Source of the DNA: Peribacter sp043814035
GTDB lineage: Bacteria > Patescibacteriota > Gracilibacteria > Peribacterales > Peribacteraceae
Direction: 5' to 3'
DNA length: 64,000 nucleotides
NCBI GenBank assembly: GCA_043814035.1
Contig: JBDRKJ010000007.1
Location: forward strand, 186,001-250,000
The notes under the pieces were generated by a model that worked only from the letters and a program-made list of their open reading frames with translations, made no database searches and had not been told where the DNA came from. Each line of letters opens with the position of its first letter. The stretch's first letter is position 1. Shown here piece by piece: positions 25,320 to 33,701 of this stretch. The position numbers and the translations under genes were made by a program.

Positions 25320-25880
25320 ATGGCTAACGGCATCGTTATCAACTTCATCGGCGAAATTAACGACAAAACCACGGGCATTCTGTTTTTTGTCCTCACCAAT
25401 CAGCTACAGAGTGGGGCTAAAGAAATACGCCTCAATATCTCTTCGCCTGGCGGGTCAGTTTTTCATGCGATCACCGTCCACAATTTCATCTTGGGACTTC
25501 AAGATGTCACAGTTCACGCTCACAACCTTGGTCAAATCGACTCGGCGGCGAATGTCATTTTTCTCGCTGGAAAAGTGCGTACTGCGAGCAAGGCTGCCAC
25601 ATTCCTCATGCACCCACCCAAGGTGATGTTCAACGGCCCACAAGCGATGTCAATTGAGGAAATGGGAGAGCGATTGGAAGGCTTGAAAAGTGATGAAAAG
25701 AAGATGGCCGGGATCATCGGCGCATGTATCTCCAAAAGCCCCAAGGAAATTATCCAGATGTTCAAGAAGCGTCGCACGTATTCAAGCGAGCAAGGTATTG
25801 AGCTTGGCTTCATTTCCCGCGTGGAAGAGTTCTCGGTGACTCCCGGGCAACCGACTTTCACTATCACGAACAATGGCTGA
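25320..25880 (+). CDS. ClpP-like serine protease (SDH/crotonase fold)
   Basis: A 186-aa protein from the ATG at 25320 (MANGIVINFIGEIND). It shows ClpP-class features: RLNISSPGGSVFHA (oxyanion loop), nucleophile Ser in QIDSAANVIFLAG (about residue 75) and His in TFLMHPPK (about residue 98), the usual spacing. The position of the catalytic Asp (RDxF in ClpP) reads RRTYSSEQG, so the Asp is missing or relocated. No ClpX partner is nearby. It overlaps the GHKL gene by 8 nt, showing one operon with the two following genes. Confidence 0.82.
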   Translation: MANGIVINFIGEINDKTTGILFFVLTNQLQSGAKEIRLNISSPGGSVFHAITVHNFILGLQDVTVHAHNLGQIDSAANVIFLAGKVRTASKAATFLMHPPKVMFNGPQAMSIEEMGERLEGLKSDEKKMAGIIGACISKSPKEIIQMFKKRRTYSSEQGIELGFISRVEEFSVTPGQPTFTITNNG

Positions 25881-26742
25881 ACAAATTATTATTGGCGCTT
25901 CATTCAGCACGATGCAGCGCCTTAAGGAATTGGCAAACAATTTACGCTACCTCTCATCAAAGGAACGAGGTGCGGATGTACAAATGCAGATTGCTTTTGC
26001 CACTCCACTCTCAATTACCCCAATTGCAGCCGTTATCAACGATAGAAGCCTGTCACATGCTGGCCAGTTCAATTCTTATCTGCACACTGTGCATTTTCCC
26101 GAAGGCGTGAGTGAGTGCAAAGAAGTCGGCACTTATTTCCCAATCATTCATTTACAAATGGAAGGCCTGACAAAAGCAGACATGAGTAGGAAGCTGGAAT
26201 CTCTCCATTCGACCTTTCTTGATCTTCTCAATAAAAATATCATTGCCGATAGGCAGTTTTTGGAACTCGTCACCAAGAATACTTTCGGATTCTTGCTCGG
26301 TGAACTCTTCGATAACATTGAAGAGCATTCACAAGCGAAGAATGTATATTTGTTCGCACAATATTGGCCAAAGACCAACAGTTGCGAAATATGCCTTCTT
26401 GACGATGGTCAAGGCCTCCTCGGCTCACTGCGCGGTGCAAATAGGGATGTTAGCAGTAACGAAGATGCGATGAGAAAAATCCTCAACTACCGATTGTCGG
26501 CAAAGGATGAATTCGGAGATATTCGTCGAGGAACAGGATTATGGAATACTCGTCTTGCTATCATCAACCAGCAGCTCAAAGGTGAATTCTTGATTCTCTC
26601 TGGTGATACGGCTTTTGTGCAATCTGAAGGGCAAAATGGACAATTCTTGAAGTTGTCAGAAACTCAATGGAATGGTACAATAGTAATGATGAGGCTTGTG
26701 AAGCCTGTGGTACCATTCAGTATCTACGACTATGTCAGATAA
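25873..26742 (+). CDS. GHKL (HATPase_c) ATPase/kinase-like protein
   Basis: A 289-aa soluble protein. The N-terminal about 130 residues are unrecognised. The C-terminal part is a GHKL ATP-binding domain: N box LLGELFDNIEEHS (N148), G1 box CLLDDGQGLLG (D177-G181), G2-like RRGTGLWNTR, and a final strand NGTIVMMRL. No phospho-acceptor His domain or membrane segment is present, so an anti-sigma-factor-type kinase or ATP-dependent switch is more likely than a classical sensor kinase. It overlaps both neighbours (8 and 11 nt). Confidence 0.8.
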   Translation: MAEQIIIGASFSTMQRLKELANNLRYLSSKERGADVQMQIAFATPLSITPIAAVINDRSLSHAGQFNSYLHTVHFPEGVSECKEVGTYFPIIHLQMEGLTKADMSRKLESLHSTFLDLLNKNIIADRQFLELVTKNTFGFLLGELFDNIEEHSQAKNVYLFAQYWPKTNSCEICLLDDGQGLLGSLRGANRDVSSNEDAMRKILNYRLSAKDEFGDIRRGTGLWNTRLAIINQQLKGEFLILSGDTAFVQSEGQNGQFLKLSETQWNGTIVMMRLVKPVVPFSIYDYVR

Positions 26743-27055
26743 GATTATCCGCCTTCGGGATGTTTTCAGCTCTTCCAGTCTTGTAACGAGACAGGCGGCG
26801 CGGGAGCTTTTTGATTTGATCCAGCATTCACCCGAGACGCGCATCGCCTTGGACTTCGATGGAATCGAATACTCCTCACGATCTTTCTTCGATGAATTGC
26901 TAAGCAAAGAACCTTTGTTTATGCCACTTGGGAAGAATGTCACATTCGTTAATGTTTCACGCGATTTGGAACAGACGATGGATTTAGTGAAGAATCCATC
27001 ACATCACGAGCTGGCCTACCAGAGTGTGAGTAACGCTGAAGCTTTGACGATATAG
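26732..27055 (+). CDS. STAS-like protein (DUF4325 type)
   Basis: A 107-aa protein. IALDFDGIEYSSRSFFDELL followed by KNVTFVNVSRDLEQTMDLV matches the STAS-like DUF4325 pattern, a small alpha/beta domain related to anti-sigma-factor antagonists. A serine pair (SSRSF) sits where STAS antagonists are phosphorylated. Overlap with the GHKL gene and the kinase/antagonist analogy (SpoIIAB/SpoIIAA) suggest a partner switch; this is an inference. Confidence 0.78.
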   Translation: MSDKIIRLRDVFSSSSLVTRQAARELFDLIQHSPETRIALDFDGIEYSSRSFFDELLSKEPLFMPLGKNVTFVNVSRDLEQTMDLVKNPSHHELAYQSVSNAEALTI

Positions 27056-27363
27056 ATCTGTGCATCTTGTTCTGGGTCCTGATTATCGAACATTGTGTCA
27101 TGACAGCAGAGCTGCGTGCCCTATTTCAAGGACGCACTGAAGAAAAACTATTTAATCGTCCCCGTGGCTTCCGATCTCCCGAGAAGAGATTGAAGTGCTA
27201 GAAATCAGTTGTGGCGTTGAGACGGAAGCTGAGGAGAGATTGATGCCCTTCCGACCATAAAACCCGCCAAAATGGCTAGGATGGGCTAGGATTTGACAGT
27301 GCATTGTGGAAGGTGATGAGGGCACATGAAGTATGATAAGGTTCCTACTCTCTTTCTTCTGAA
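27056..27363 (+). other. 308-bp intergenic region with promoter-like sequences
   Basis: No convincing gene. An ATG-started frame at 27100-27201 (33 codons, ...LFQGRTEEKLFNRP...) may be a gene remnant. A tandem GGCTAGGAT pair lies at about 27274-27292, directly followed by TTGACA (27293-27298) and, further down, TATGAT near 27331. The last could serve the amidohydrolase-like gene at 27364. Confidence 0.4.
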
Positions 27364-28668
27364 ATGCCGAACCTGCCCCACGAAAGACGCGCCGCAATAG
27401 AAATGGATATGCTGGAGAAGGAGACAAAGAGGCTCTTGCCGCTCCTTTCCGAAGATGAGAAAGAGGAGAAAAAAAGAGAACTTGCCCAAAGAGCAGGGAC
27501 GATTATCAAAAGGGAAACGCAGATGTTGAAGGAAGAGGATGCGCAGGCCGTCCTCCATATTCCGCATGCTTCCATGGTCATACCGGATCACATCCGTTCT
27601 GCGTTTCTCACGAGCGACGACGAGCTTAATCATGAGCTTCAACGCATGACCGACAGATATACGGATGAGCTATTTGCACTCCCTGACGAGTTCGCGACAA
27701 CGATCCGATTCCCCGTGAGCAGGCTCGTAGTGGATCCCGAGAGGTTCATGGAGGACAGCGAAGAACCCATGGCCAAGATCGGCATGGGAGTGATCTACAC
27801 CCGCACCTCCGAAGGCCGCACTCTGCGGCTGAAACCGACGGAGAAGGAGAGAAACGGGCTCCTCGGATGGTACTACAAACAGCATCATGATGCCCTGAAA
27901 TGGGCGACAACTCGCATCCTTGAAAGGCAAGGGGTCTGCCTCATCATTGACGCTCACAGCTTCTCCTCCAAGCCTCTTCCTCACGAGCCGGATCAGAGCC
28001 CTGACCGCCCGGACATCTGCATCGGCACCGACCCCTTCCATACCCCGCATATGTTGTCGATGGTGGCAGCAGAAGCGTTTCAAAAATGCGGGTTCTCTGT
28101 TGCCATTGATCGCCCGTTCCAAGGGGCGTTGGTGCCCATGAAGTATTACCGGAAAGAGAAGCGCGTCTTTTCGGTCATGATCGAAGTGCGGAGAGACCTG
28201 TACATGGACGAGGAATCGGGCAGGAAGAACGATCGTTTCCCCATTATCCGCTCGCACATCGAGTCCGCGCTGTTCTCTATTCTGGAATGCTTTCCAATGA
28301 TCCCGCCAGAAAAGCTCAAGAAGCTGCTCAAAATGAGCGAGGAGGCTCTGGAGTATGCACGGAAGGTGGGACTTCTCCCACCGAAGAAGGAGGAGGCGGC
28401 TGAGGCGGATGAGGAATTGGCACATTCGTTTCGTGAGCACGCTGGTGACTTATTGAAGTGCAGTGAAGCGATGACAGAGGTTGCCGCCGCCTTCAACCAT
28501 GCGAATGTGAAGACGAACGAAAAAATCGACAAGAAGATCAAGCCATACTTGCAACTGCGCACATGGTCGGAGGGAATGATCTGTGGATCGGTGGTAGCGC
28601 TACTACTGATTGCACTTGCACAACTCGGTATTCTTCAAGAACTGATTCGCAGATTGATCGTCACTTGA
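27364..28668 (+). CDS. membrane-anchored N-formylglutamate amidohydrolase-like protein
   Basis: A 434-aa protein. The N-terminal about 60 residues form a charged helical region. Residues about 60-310 match the FGase fold: VLHIPHASMVIPDHIRS, DRYTDELFALP, FPVSRLVVDPERF, CLIIDAHSFSSKPLP, and MIEVRRDLYMDE. A coiled region follows, then a single C-terminal membrane helix (about 406-425, GMICGSVVALLLIALAQLGIL). Ordinary FGases are soluble histidine-catabolism enzymes of about 270 aa. No hut genes are present, so a different role, possibly a membrane-tethered defence effector, is inferred. Confidence 0.8.
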   Translation: MPNLPHERRAAIEMDMLEKETKRLLPLLSEDEKEEKKRELAQRAGTIIKRETQMLKEEDAQAVLHIPHASMVIPDHIRSAFLTSDDELNHELQRMTDRYTDELFALPDEFATTIRFPVSRLVVDPERFMEDSEEPMAKIGMGVIYTRTSEGRTLRLKPTEKERNGLLGWYYKQHHDALKWATTRILERQGVCLIIDAHSFSSKPLPHEPDQSPDRPDICIGTDPFHTPHMLSMVAAEAFQKCGFSVAIDRPFQGALVPMKYYRKEKRVFSVMIEVRRDLYMDEESGRKNDRFPIIRSHIESALFSILECFPMIPPEKLKKLLKMSEEALEYARKVGLLPPKKEEAAEADEELAHSFREHAGDLLKCSEAMTEVAAAFNHANVKTNEKIDKKIKPYLQLRTWSEGMICGSVVALLLIALAQLGILQELIRRLIVT

Positions 28669-28691
28669 TCTTACAGTAATATTCACACATC

Positions 28692-28919
28692 ATGCATGAA
28701 CAACACGAGATTGAACATTCGCTTAAGGAAGAAGCCAAGAGAATTAGCAATACTTTCAACGGCGCACCTGTAATAGTGATTGTTGCAGGCGATTCCAAAG
28801 CAGACATACCTCGGGTTATGACTGGTTCAAACGTAACTGGCCGTCTCCGTGATCTTCTTGGAATTCTCCAGACAGCAATCCAAATCGAGACATTAAAGCA
28901 CTTCAAATTGTTCAGATAA
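28692..28919 (+). CDS. small hypothetical protein
   Basis: A 75-aa acidic/mixed-charge protein with a hydrophobic strand (VIVIVAGDSKADIPRVMTGSNV) and a C-terminal helix (GRLRDLLGILQTAIQIETLKHF). It is not recognised. It lies 23 bp after the amidohydrolase-like gene and has a TAATAT box 9 nt before its ATG, so it may have its own start. Confidence 0.55.
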   Translation: MHEQHEIEHSLKEEAKRISNTFNGAPVIVIVAGDSKADIPRVMTGSNVTGRLRDLLGILQTAIQIETLKHFKLFR

Positions 28920-28942
28920 GCAACCTGAATTCCGCTCTGTTG

Positions 28943-29602
28943 CTATTCATGTTGTAGGTTCCCCCACCCACAAAACGCACATTCCGAATGCTGCTTAGGT
29001 AGTGATCCTTTCAGGCAAGCTACTGCATTCTCAAAAAGCGATCGTGCCCTCTCAGGATCAATGTTCACCTTAATAATCTCAGAGTGGAACCGGAAAAGCC
29101 CCTTGCCCTCCACAGTATCTGGAAAGTAGTACACAAGATAAGCAAAGTCTGAGATCTTGAGTCCTTGCGCGCTGAGGAGGAGCGCATACGTATCAAGCTG
29201 TGTCTGATAATACTGTTCACTCGCTCCATCTTTCGGCGCACCGCGGCGGGTTTTGAAATCGAGAGGGATATGTGTAACACCATCTATGAGACACTCATCA
29301 AGCATCCCGAAAAGCTGGGCATCCAGTTTCTCGTCTGTGTAGTAAAGGCGCTTGCCGATCATGTTTCGATCCTCTACGAGCACACCCTCTACTTTCCCCT
29401 CGATCTCTGGCGGGAGTGAGCCTTTGAACTTTGCGTAATAATCACGCAGAACGCTATCCATACCACCGGGGAGTGAAGGAAATGGCCCCTTGGGGCGATG
29501 GATGCCCTCGTTATAGTGTTGCCAGAAGCAGTGTGGACACTCCTTAAAGAGACTAAGGCCGGATGTAGGGGATAGGCGGATTGTTGAGCTTTTCTTTGGC
29601 AT
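28943..29602 (-). CDS. PD-(D/E)XK nuclease, Cas4/RecB-like with Fe-S-type cysteines
   Basis: A 219-aa protein. The nuclease core is MLDECLIDGVTHIPLDFKTRRG (D...DxK) with the downstream QTQLDTYALLL helix (QxxxY motif). Cysteines occur at both ends: ECPHCFWQ near the N-terminus and ECAFCGWG at the C-terminus, as in Cas4 and AddB-type proteins where four cysteines hold a 4Fe-4S cluster. No CRISPR array or cas genes are visible in this window, so it is a solo Cas4-like/RecB-like nuclease. The start at 29602 (MPKKSSTIRLSP) is preferred over the one at 29665. Confidence 0.82.
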   Translation of the reverse strand: MPKKSSTIRLSPTSGLSLFKECPHCFWQHYNEGIHRPKGPFPSLPGGMDSVLRDYYAKFKGSLPPEIEGKVEGVLVEDRNMIGKRLYYTDEKLDAQLFGMLDECLIDGVTHIPLDFKTRRGAPKDGASEQYYQTQLDTYALLLSAQGLKISDFAYLVYYFPDTVEGKGLFRFHSEIIKVNIDPERARSLFENAVACLKGSLPKQHSECAFCGWGNLQHE

Positions 29603-29762
29603 GACGGCATAATACCAGTTCTGCTGGGAGTTTTTGAGGAATTGTGCACTACAAATCCTCTTCATATGCTCAATTTTAGGATGTCTAATTTCTTTACATA
29701 GCTCTTGACAAGTATTTCTTCATTCAATATCATAAGACCGTATACGCTTACCATTCAGTATT

Positions 29763-30047
29763 ATGGCCATGAAGAAATTCAGCAAGACTATGCGCCTTAC
29801 AAAGGCTAATCTCGATAAAGTACCTGGTGATAAGCCAGGCGTGTACCGTATCAAAAATGCACAGGGTAACGTTCTGTATGTAGGCAAGGCAAAAGGAAAC
29901 AGACTGGATGACCGCATTGAGGAACACAAAGGCGAGTTTGAAGGTGGTACACAATTTCAGTTCCGCACCACGCCAAGCAAGGAAGCCGCAGAGCGTCTTG
30001 AGCGCAAAGAAATAAAAGAGCACAATCCACCGTCTAACCAAGCGTAA
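29763..30047 (+). CDS. GIY-YIG nuclease domain protein
   Basis: A 94-aa protein that is essentially a lone GIY-YIG domain: PGVYRIKNAQGNVLYVGKAKG (GVY...YVG), the catalytic Arg region RLDDRIEEH, the metal-binding Glu in AAERLERKEI and the terminal HNPPSN. Single-domain members resemble the nuclease part of UvrC. It is followed after 2 bp by the Panacea antitoxin gene, so the genes may be co-transcribed. Confidence 0.85.
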   Translation: MAMKKFSKTMRLTKANLDKVPGDKPGVYRIKNAQGNVLYVGKAKGNRLDDRIEEHKGEFEGGTQFQFRTTPSKEAAERLERKEIKEHNPPSNQA

Positions 30048-30049
30048 GC

Positions 30050-30835
30050 ATGCTTTCCAAATTCATCCAGCGGCAGCGCATCAAACGCAACCTCACACAG
30101 GAATACCTTGCGTCAGAGCTTAAGATGTCCCGTCCCACGTACATGCAAATTGAGCGTGGGGAACGGGAGATCACTATCAGCGAGGCAAAAAAACTCGCGG
30201 CGATTTTCGATATGTCGCTGGAGGAATTTTTACAGAAACAGGAAATGCCTGTTCCAAAAGTTATATTCGTAAAAGAGGGAAAGATACCATCCGCCAAAAA
30301 GCAGGAAATGCGCATCAATGTCCCCCGGAAGAACCTGCGAAAATTCAAGGAGGTATTGCTCTATGTTCTGGAGAAGGTCGGCGCAAGGCCCAATGTTGGA
30401 GAGACTGTGCTTTATAAGCTGCTCTATTTTATTGATTTTGATTATTATGAGAAGTTTGAAGAACAAATGATCGGTGCGACATACATCAGAAACAAATATG
30501 GTCCGACACCGGTTGAATTTAAAGCTATTGTGGAAGATATGGAAAAGAAGGGTGAAATTGAACATGTAAAAAGCTCATATTTCAAATATGAACAAAAGAA
30601 GTATCTACCACGGCGCCAACCGGATCTCACAGCACTTTCTGCTCAGGAACTAGGACATCTCGATGAAGAATTAAGCCGGCTTGCACATATGAGCGCGAAC
30701 GAAATCAGCGCATATTCTCACGATGACATGCCGTGGAAAGCCGCGGAAAAGAATGGAAATCAATTGGATTACGAAATGGTGTTTTACAGGGACTACAGAC
30801 ATTCCGTCCGCAATTACGATGATGACCCTCTTTGA
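30050..30835 (+). CDS. HTH-Panacea antitoxin
   Basis: A 261-aa protein. An N-terminal XRE helix-turn-helix (RNLTQEYLASELKMSRPTYMQIERGEREIT) is joined to a C-terminal Panacea/DUF4065 domain: GETVLYKLLYFIDFDYYEKF...NKYGPTPVEFKAIVEDMEKKGEIEH. Panacea domains are antitoxins paired with many unrelated toxins. The HTH likely autoregulates the operon. The stop codon overlaps the start of the RelE-like toxin gene by 17 bp. Confidence 0.88.
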   Translation: MLSKFIQRQRIKRNLTQEYLASELKMSRPTYMQIERGEREITISEAKKLAAIFDMSLEEFLQKQEMPVPKVIFVKEGKIPSAKKQEMRINVPRKNLRKFKEVLLYVLEKVGARPNVGETVLYKLLYFIDFDYYEKFEEQMIGATYIRNKYGPTPVEFKAIVEDMEKKGEIEHVKSSYFKYEQKKYLPRRQPDLTALSAQELGHLDEELSRLAHMSANEISAYSHDDMPWKAAEKNGNQLDYEMVFYRDYRHSVRNYDDDPL

Positions 30836-31181
30836 TGAAATACATGAGTTCCAAAAGGACTATAAAAGGCTTGATAAAAAGTATAGATCGTTATCTGAGG
30901 ACCTTGAGCGCCTAAAACAGGCACTGCTGGTCTCGCCCATACCGAGTGATAAGCATACAGCCATCCTCACAGAGCAAGGTCCCTATAAAATAATAAAAGT
31001 TCGCATGGCATGTCGTGCTCTAAAAAAATCCTCTTTGCGTGTCGTTTATTCGTACGAAGAAAACAAAAACAAATTCACTTTTCTTGAACTATATTTCAAG
31101 GGCGACAAACCTTCTCAAGATGATGAGCGTATACGATCTTTTCTAAGAAAAGAGATTGCCACAGGACTGAGTTGTGAATAG
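30819..31181 (+). CDS. RelE-superfamily-like toxin
   Basis: A 120-aa basic protein (MMTLFDEIHEFQKDYKRLDKKYRSLSEDLERL) ending with the RelE-like strands IIKVRMACRALKKSSLRVVYSYEE and FTFLELYFKGDKPSQDDERI. The pattern fits RelE/HigB ribosome-dependent mRNA interferases. The start is one of two adjacent ATGs (30819, 30822) inside the antitoxin gene. Pairing with the Panacea antitoxin supports a toxin role. The last gene of the island. Confidence 0.82.
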   Translation: MMTLFDEIHEFQKDYKRLDKKYRSLSEDLERLKQALLVSPIPSDKHTAILTEQGPYKIIKVRMACRALKKSSLRVVYSYEENKNKFTFLELYFKGDKPSQDDERIRSFLRKEIATGLSCE

Positions 31182-31244
31182 TGTAATCTTAAGCCGTGAG
31201 AACAACTGGAAATCGTACCGAAACGTTCAGCAATTTAAACGAAG

Positions 31245-31285
31245 CGGCGGCGGCCGGGCGCCCCGAATTTTTGCGGCCGCCGCCG
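31245..31285. repeat. strong GC hairpin after the toxin gene
   Basis: CGGCGGCGGCC (31245-31255) and GGCCGCCGCCG (31275-31285) are perfect 11-bp complements around a 19-nt loop containing GAATTTTT. There is no T-tract after the stem on either strand. It marks the junction between the island and the penicillin-binding protein gene. Confidence 0.65.
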
Positions 31286-31337
31286 TTAAATCCCCAAATC
31301 CGTTCGAATTTTGCGCAGCAAATCCAGCCATTACAGT

Positions 31338-31569
31338 CCCCCGAAAAACTTCACCATCGCCTGCGCAGGAAACCGCAGCCGCGAAGGGCTGCTGCTAGGT
31401 TCGGGGGGCAATATTGATCACACACAGAAGCGGCCGTTCCTGGCCGCGGGTAGAATGAAAAAAGCCGCGGGTTGAATGAAAAAAGCCGCGGATAGCATGA
31501 AATATTGCCGCGGTTTGAACAATTATCCCCAATTTCCCTACAACCCCCCGAAAAACTTCACCATCGCCT
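31338..31569. repeat. 25-bp direct repeat pair
   Basis: An identical 25-mer beginning CCCCCGAAAAACTTCACC occurs at 31338-31362 and 31545-31569. The second copy runs up to the stop codon of the PBP gene. The 207-bp spacing contains the tandem repeats. It looks like a duplicated gene end or a recombination footprint at the island edge. Confidence 0.8.
31443..31520. repeat. 21-22-bp tandem repeat, about 3.5 units
   Basis: Units start at 31443, 31464, 31485 and 31507, each beginning GCCGCGG and continuing (G)TAGAATGAAAAAA with variation. Each unit carries the palindrome CCGCGG next to an A-rich tract. The 387-bp stretch 31182-31568 holds only these repeats, the hairpin and the direct repeats; no gene is seen. 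Confidence 0.75.
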
Positions 31570-33701
31570 CACCCCCTCCTCTTCCTCTCACTCAATTCCG
31601 GAGGAAACCACGTCTGTGCTTGAGGTTTAAGCTCGTGTGCGCTGGCAATAAACTCCTTCCACAGCGGTGTGATCACGTTCATGCCGTCGGCATTCGACAT
31701 GAGGGGTGAGTAATCGGCATTGCCCGCCCAGATGCCCAGCACAAACTCGGGGCTGTAGCCCAGCGTCCACACATCACCGGGTAAGAGCGTGCACCGGCCC
31801 GTCGCGGGATTCACGTACGCACAACGACTACTCGTTCCTGTCTTGATCGCCGTCTGAATACCGGGGACGGTGAGCGCCTCGTTCCACGCAGGTGTGGGAC
31901 GGATGGAATTGTCACTCAGGATGCTCGTAAGCCAACGCGCATGTTGCGGAGCGATGGCCTGCACCGCGGGAGTAGCTGGAGGACTCAAGAGCGTGCCATC
32001 TACCGCACGCACATTCGCAATAGCGGTAAGAGGACGGCGGATTCCGGCATTGGCCAGCGTGAGGTAGCCCTGCACCATCTCGATCAGCGGCACCTCGGCC
32101 GAGCCAATCGCGAGCGGATAACCAAAAGTGAATGAGGGCATCCACTGACGTTTGAGGTCGCGCGTATCGAGCGGCGTTACGACACCCATGCGCGCTGCCG
32201 TGAGCAGTACGGCTTCTTCGCCACCGGAATACAGCAGCGCCAGAATCGCAGGAATATTGCGCGACGCCGCCAGTGCATGGCTGATTTGCGTCCAACTGCG
32301 ATACCCGCCTTCGTAGTTGCGGGGGCGATCGGGCCCCAGTGCAAGTGGTGCATCGAGGAGAAACGTGGTGGGTTCGAGGCCCGCGGCGAAGGCTGTTGCG
32401 TACACGAAGGGCTTGAAGCTGCTTCCCGGCTGACGCGCCACGCGCGCCATGTCGATCATGGCTCCGGGCTCATCCACGCTATAACGCACATTGCCGACGT
32501 AGGCGAGGATGTGCCCCGTCACGCGGTCCGCCGCGACGAGTGCAATGTTGCCGGCTCCGTACCGCGTGCGGATCTCGTCGGCGTGCTCCTGCACAATGCG
32601 CTCGGCGAGACTCTGTAATACAGGATCGAGCGTGGTCTGCACGATGCAGCCGCCGGCTTTCGTATCGCACGGACGATCTGTTTGCACTGCTCCTTCTCTA
32701 AGCTGCCGCTGCACTTCGAGTGCGAAGTACGGCATGGTGCTGACACTCGTTCGCTCTGTAAACCGCATGTTCTTCATCTCTTCGCGTGCCAGGGCGAGCC
32801 GCGCCTCGCCGATGAATCCGTTCTTGTGCATGGCATCCAACACCAAGTCAGTGCGCCCCCGCACATAGAGCGAGCCCGTGGCTGTGAGAAAGTGCCTACC
32901 AAGGAGCCCAATGGTGATGTCGTCGGCAGGAATCTGTCCGACTTGTTGGATGTTTCCTTCGCGAATGGCACGCGCGGCCTCGCGCGAGATCGCTGTGTGC
33001 AGATGGATACCGTAGGGGCTGAAGTACGTGGGCCGCTGCAGCATGGCTGCCAGCACAGCAGATTGCGCGAGTGTAAGATCGCGGGCACTCATATCGAAAT
33101 ACGTGCGACTCGCCTCCTCCGCGCCATACACCATGCCCCCAAACGCCATGTGGTTGAGGTAGAGACCCAGAATTTTGTCGCGGCTGATCGCCTGTTCCAA
33201 CCGACAAGCGAGCAGCGACTCCACCGTCTTGCGTGCGATGCTCTTGTCACTGCGATCAAGCATGAGGTTGCCCGTGAGCTGCTGCGTGATAGTGGAGGCC
33301 CCCTGCGATTCCGCCTCCGTGAGATTAGCGACAATCGCGCGGATGACAGCCTTGATGTCGATGCAACCGCGCTCGAAGAAGCGCTCATCTTCGATGGCGA
33401 CTACCGCCTGCTTGAGGAAGGGAGAGAACGCATCATCCGCCAGTTCCAGACGATCTTGCTCTCCGTACACACGTCGCAGCTCCGTACCACTGGCATCCAT
33501 GAGAATGACACTCTGCGGTCGCATAAAACTGTCGGCCCCCACGGTCTTCAGCCACGACCACAGGCCGGAAAGCTGCAACATCAGAACCGCACTCACGATG
33601 AAAAAATTGGCGAGCAGACTATGTCTCAGGATCCGACGCTTCGGCGTTTTTGGAGAATCGCGCCTGGAATGCGACGGCAGAGAGACCATAAAGTGGTTCA
33701 T
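31569..33701 (-). CDS. class A penicillin-binding protein (GT51 + transpeptidase)
   Basis: A 710-aa bifunctional peptidoglycan synthase with one N-terminal membrane anchor (about 30-52). Glycosyltransferase GT51: AIEDERFFERGCIDIKAVIRAI and QGASTITQQLTGNLML. The usual His of EDxxFxxHxG is replaced here. Transpeptidase: SxxK in RQPGSSFKPFVY, SxN in AASRNIPA, KTG in AIKTGTSSR. It polymerises glycan and cross-links peptides outside the membrane. The C-terminal tail is basic. Its 3' end carries one copy of the 25-bp direct repeat. Confidence 0.93.
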   Translation of the reverse strand: MNHFMVSLPSHSRRDSPKTPKRRILRHSLLANFFIVSAVLMLQLSGLWSWLKTVGADSFMRPQSVILMDASGTELRRVYGEQDRLELADDAFSPFLKQAVVAIEDERFFERGCIDIKAVIRAIVANLTEAESQGASTITQQLTGNLMLDRSDKSIARKTVESLLACRLEQAISRDKILGLYLNHMAFGGMVYGAEEASRTYFDMSARDLTLAQSAVLAAMLQRPTYFSPYGIHLHTAISREAARAIREGNIQQVGQIPADDITIGLLGRHFLTATGSLYVRGRTDLVLDAMHKNGFIGEARLALAREEMKNMRFTERTSVSTMPYFALEVQRQLREGAVQTDRPCDTKAGGCIVQTTLDPVLQSLAERIVQEHADEIRTRYGAGNIALVAADRVTGHILAYVGNVRYSVDEPGAMIDMARVARQPGSSFKPFVYATAFAAGLEPTTFLLDAPLALGPDRPRNYEGGYRSWTQISHALAASRNIPAILALLYSGGEEAVLLTAARMGVVTPLDTRDLKRQWMPSFTFGYPLAIGSAEVPLIEMVQGYLTLANAGIRRPLTAIANVRAVDGTLLSPPATPAVQAIAPQHARWLTSILSDNSIRPTPAWNEALTVPGIQTAIKTGTSSRCAYVNPATGRCTLLPGDVWTLGYSPEFVLGIWAGNADYSPLMSNADGMNVITPLWKEFIASAHELKPQAQTWFPPELSERKRRG

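Noticed and set aside
28943..29602. Cas4-like nuclease as a sign of a CRISPR-Cas locus
   Set aside because: No repeat-spacer array or other cas gene is visible in the window; a solo nuclease is the safer reading.
31312..31331. GTTCGAAT...CCAGCCA near the island's right end as a copy of the tRNA-Gln 3' end (attachment site)
   Set aside because: Only two short blocks match and their spacing differs from the tRNA; could be chance.
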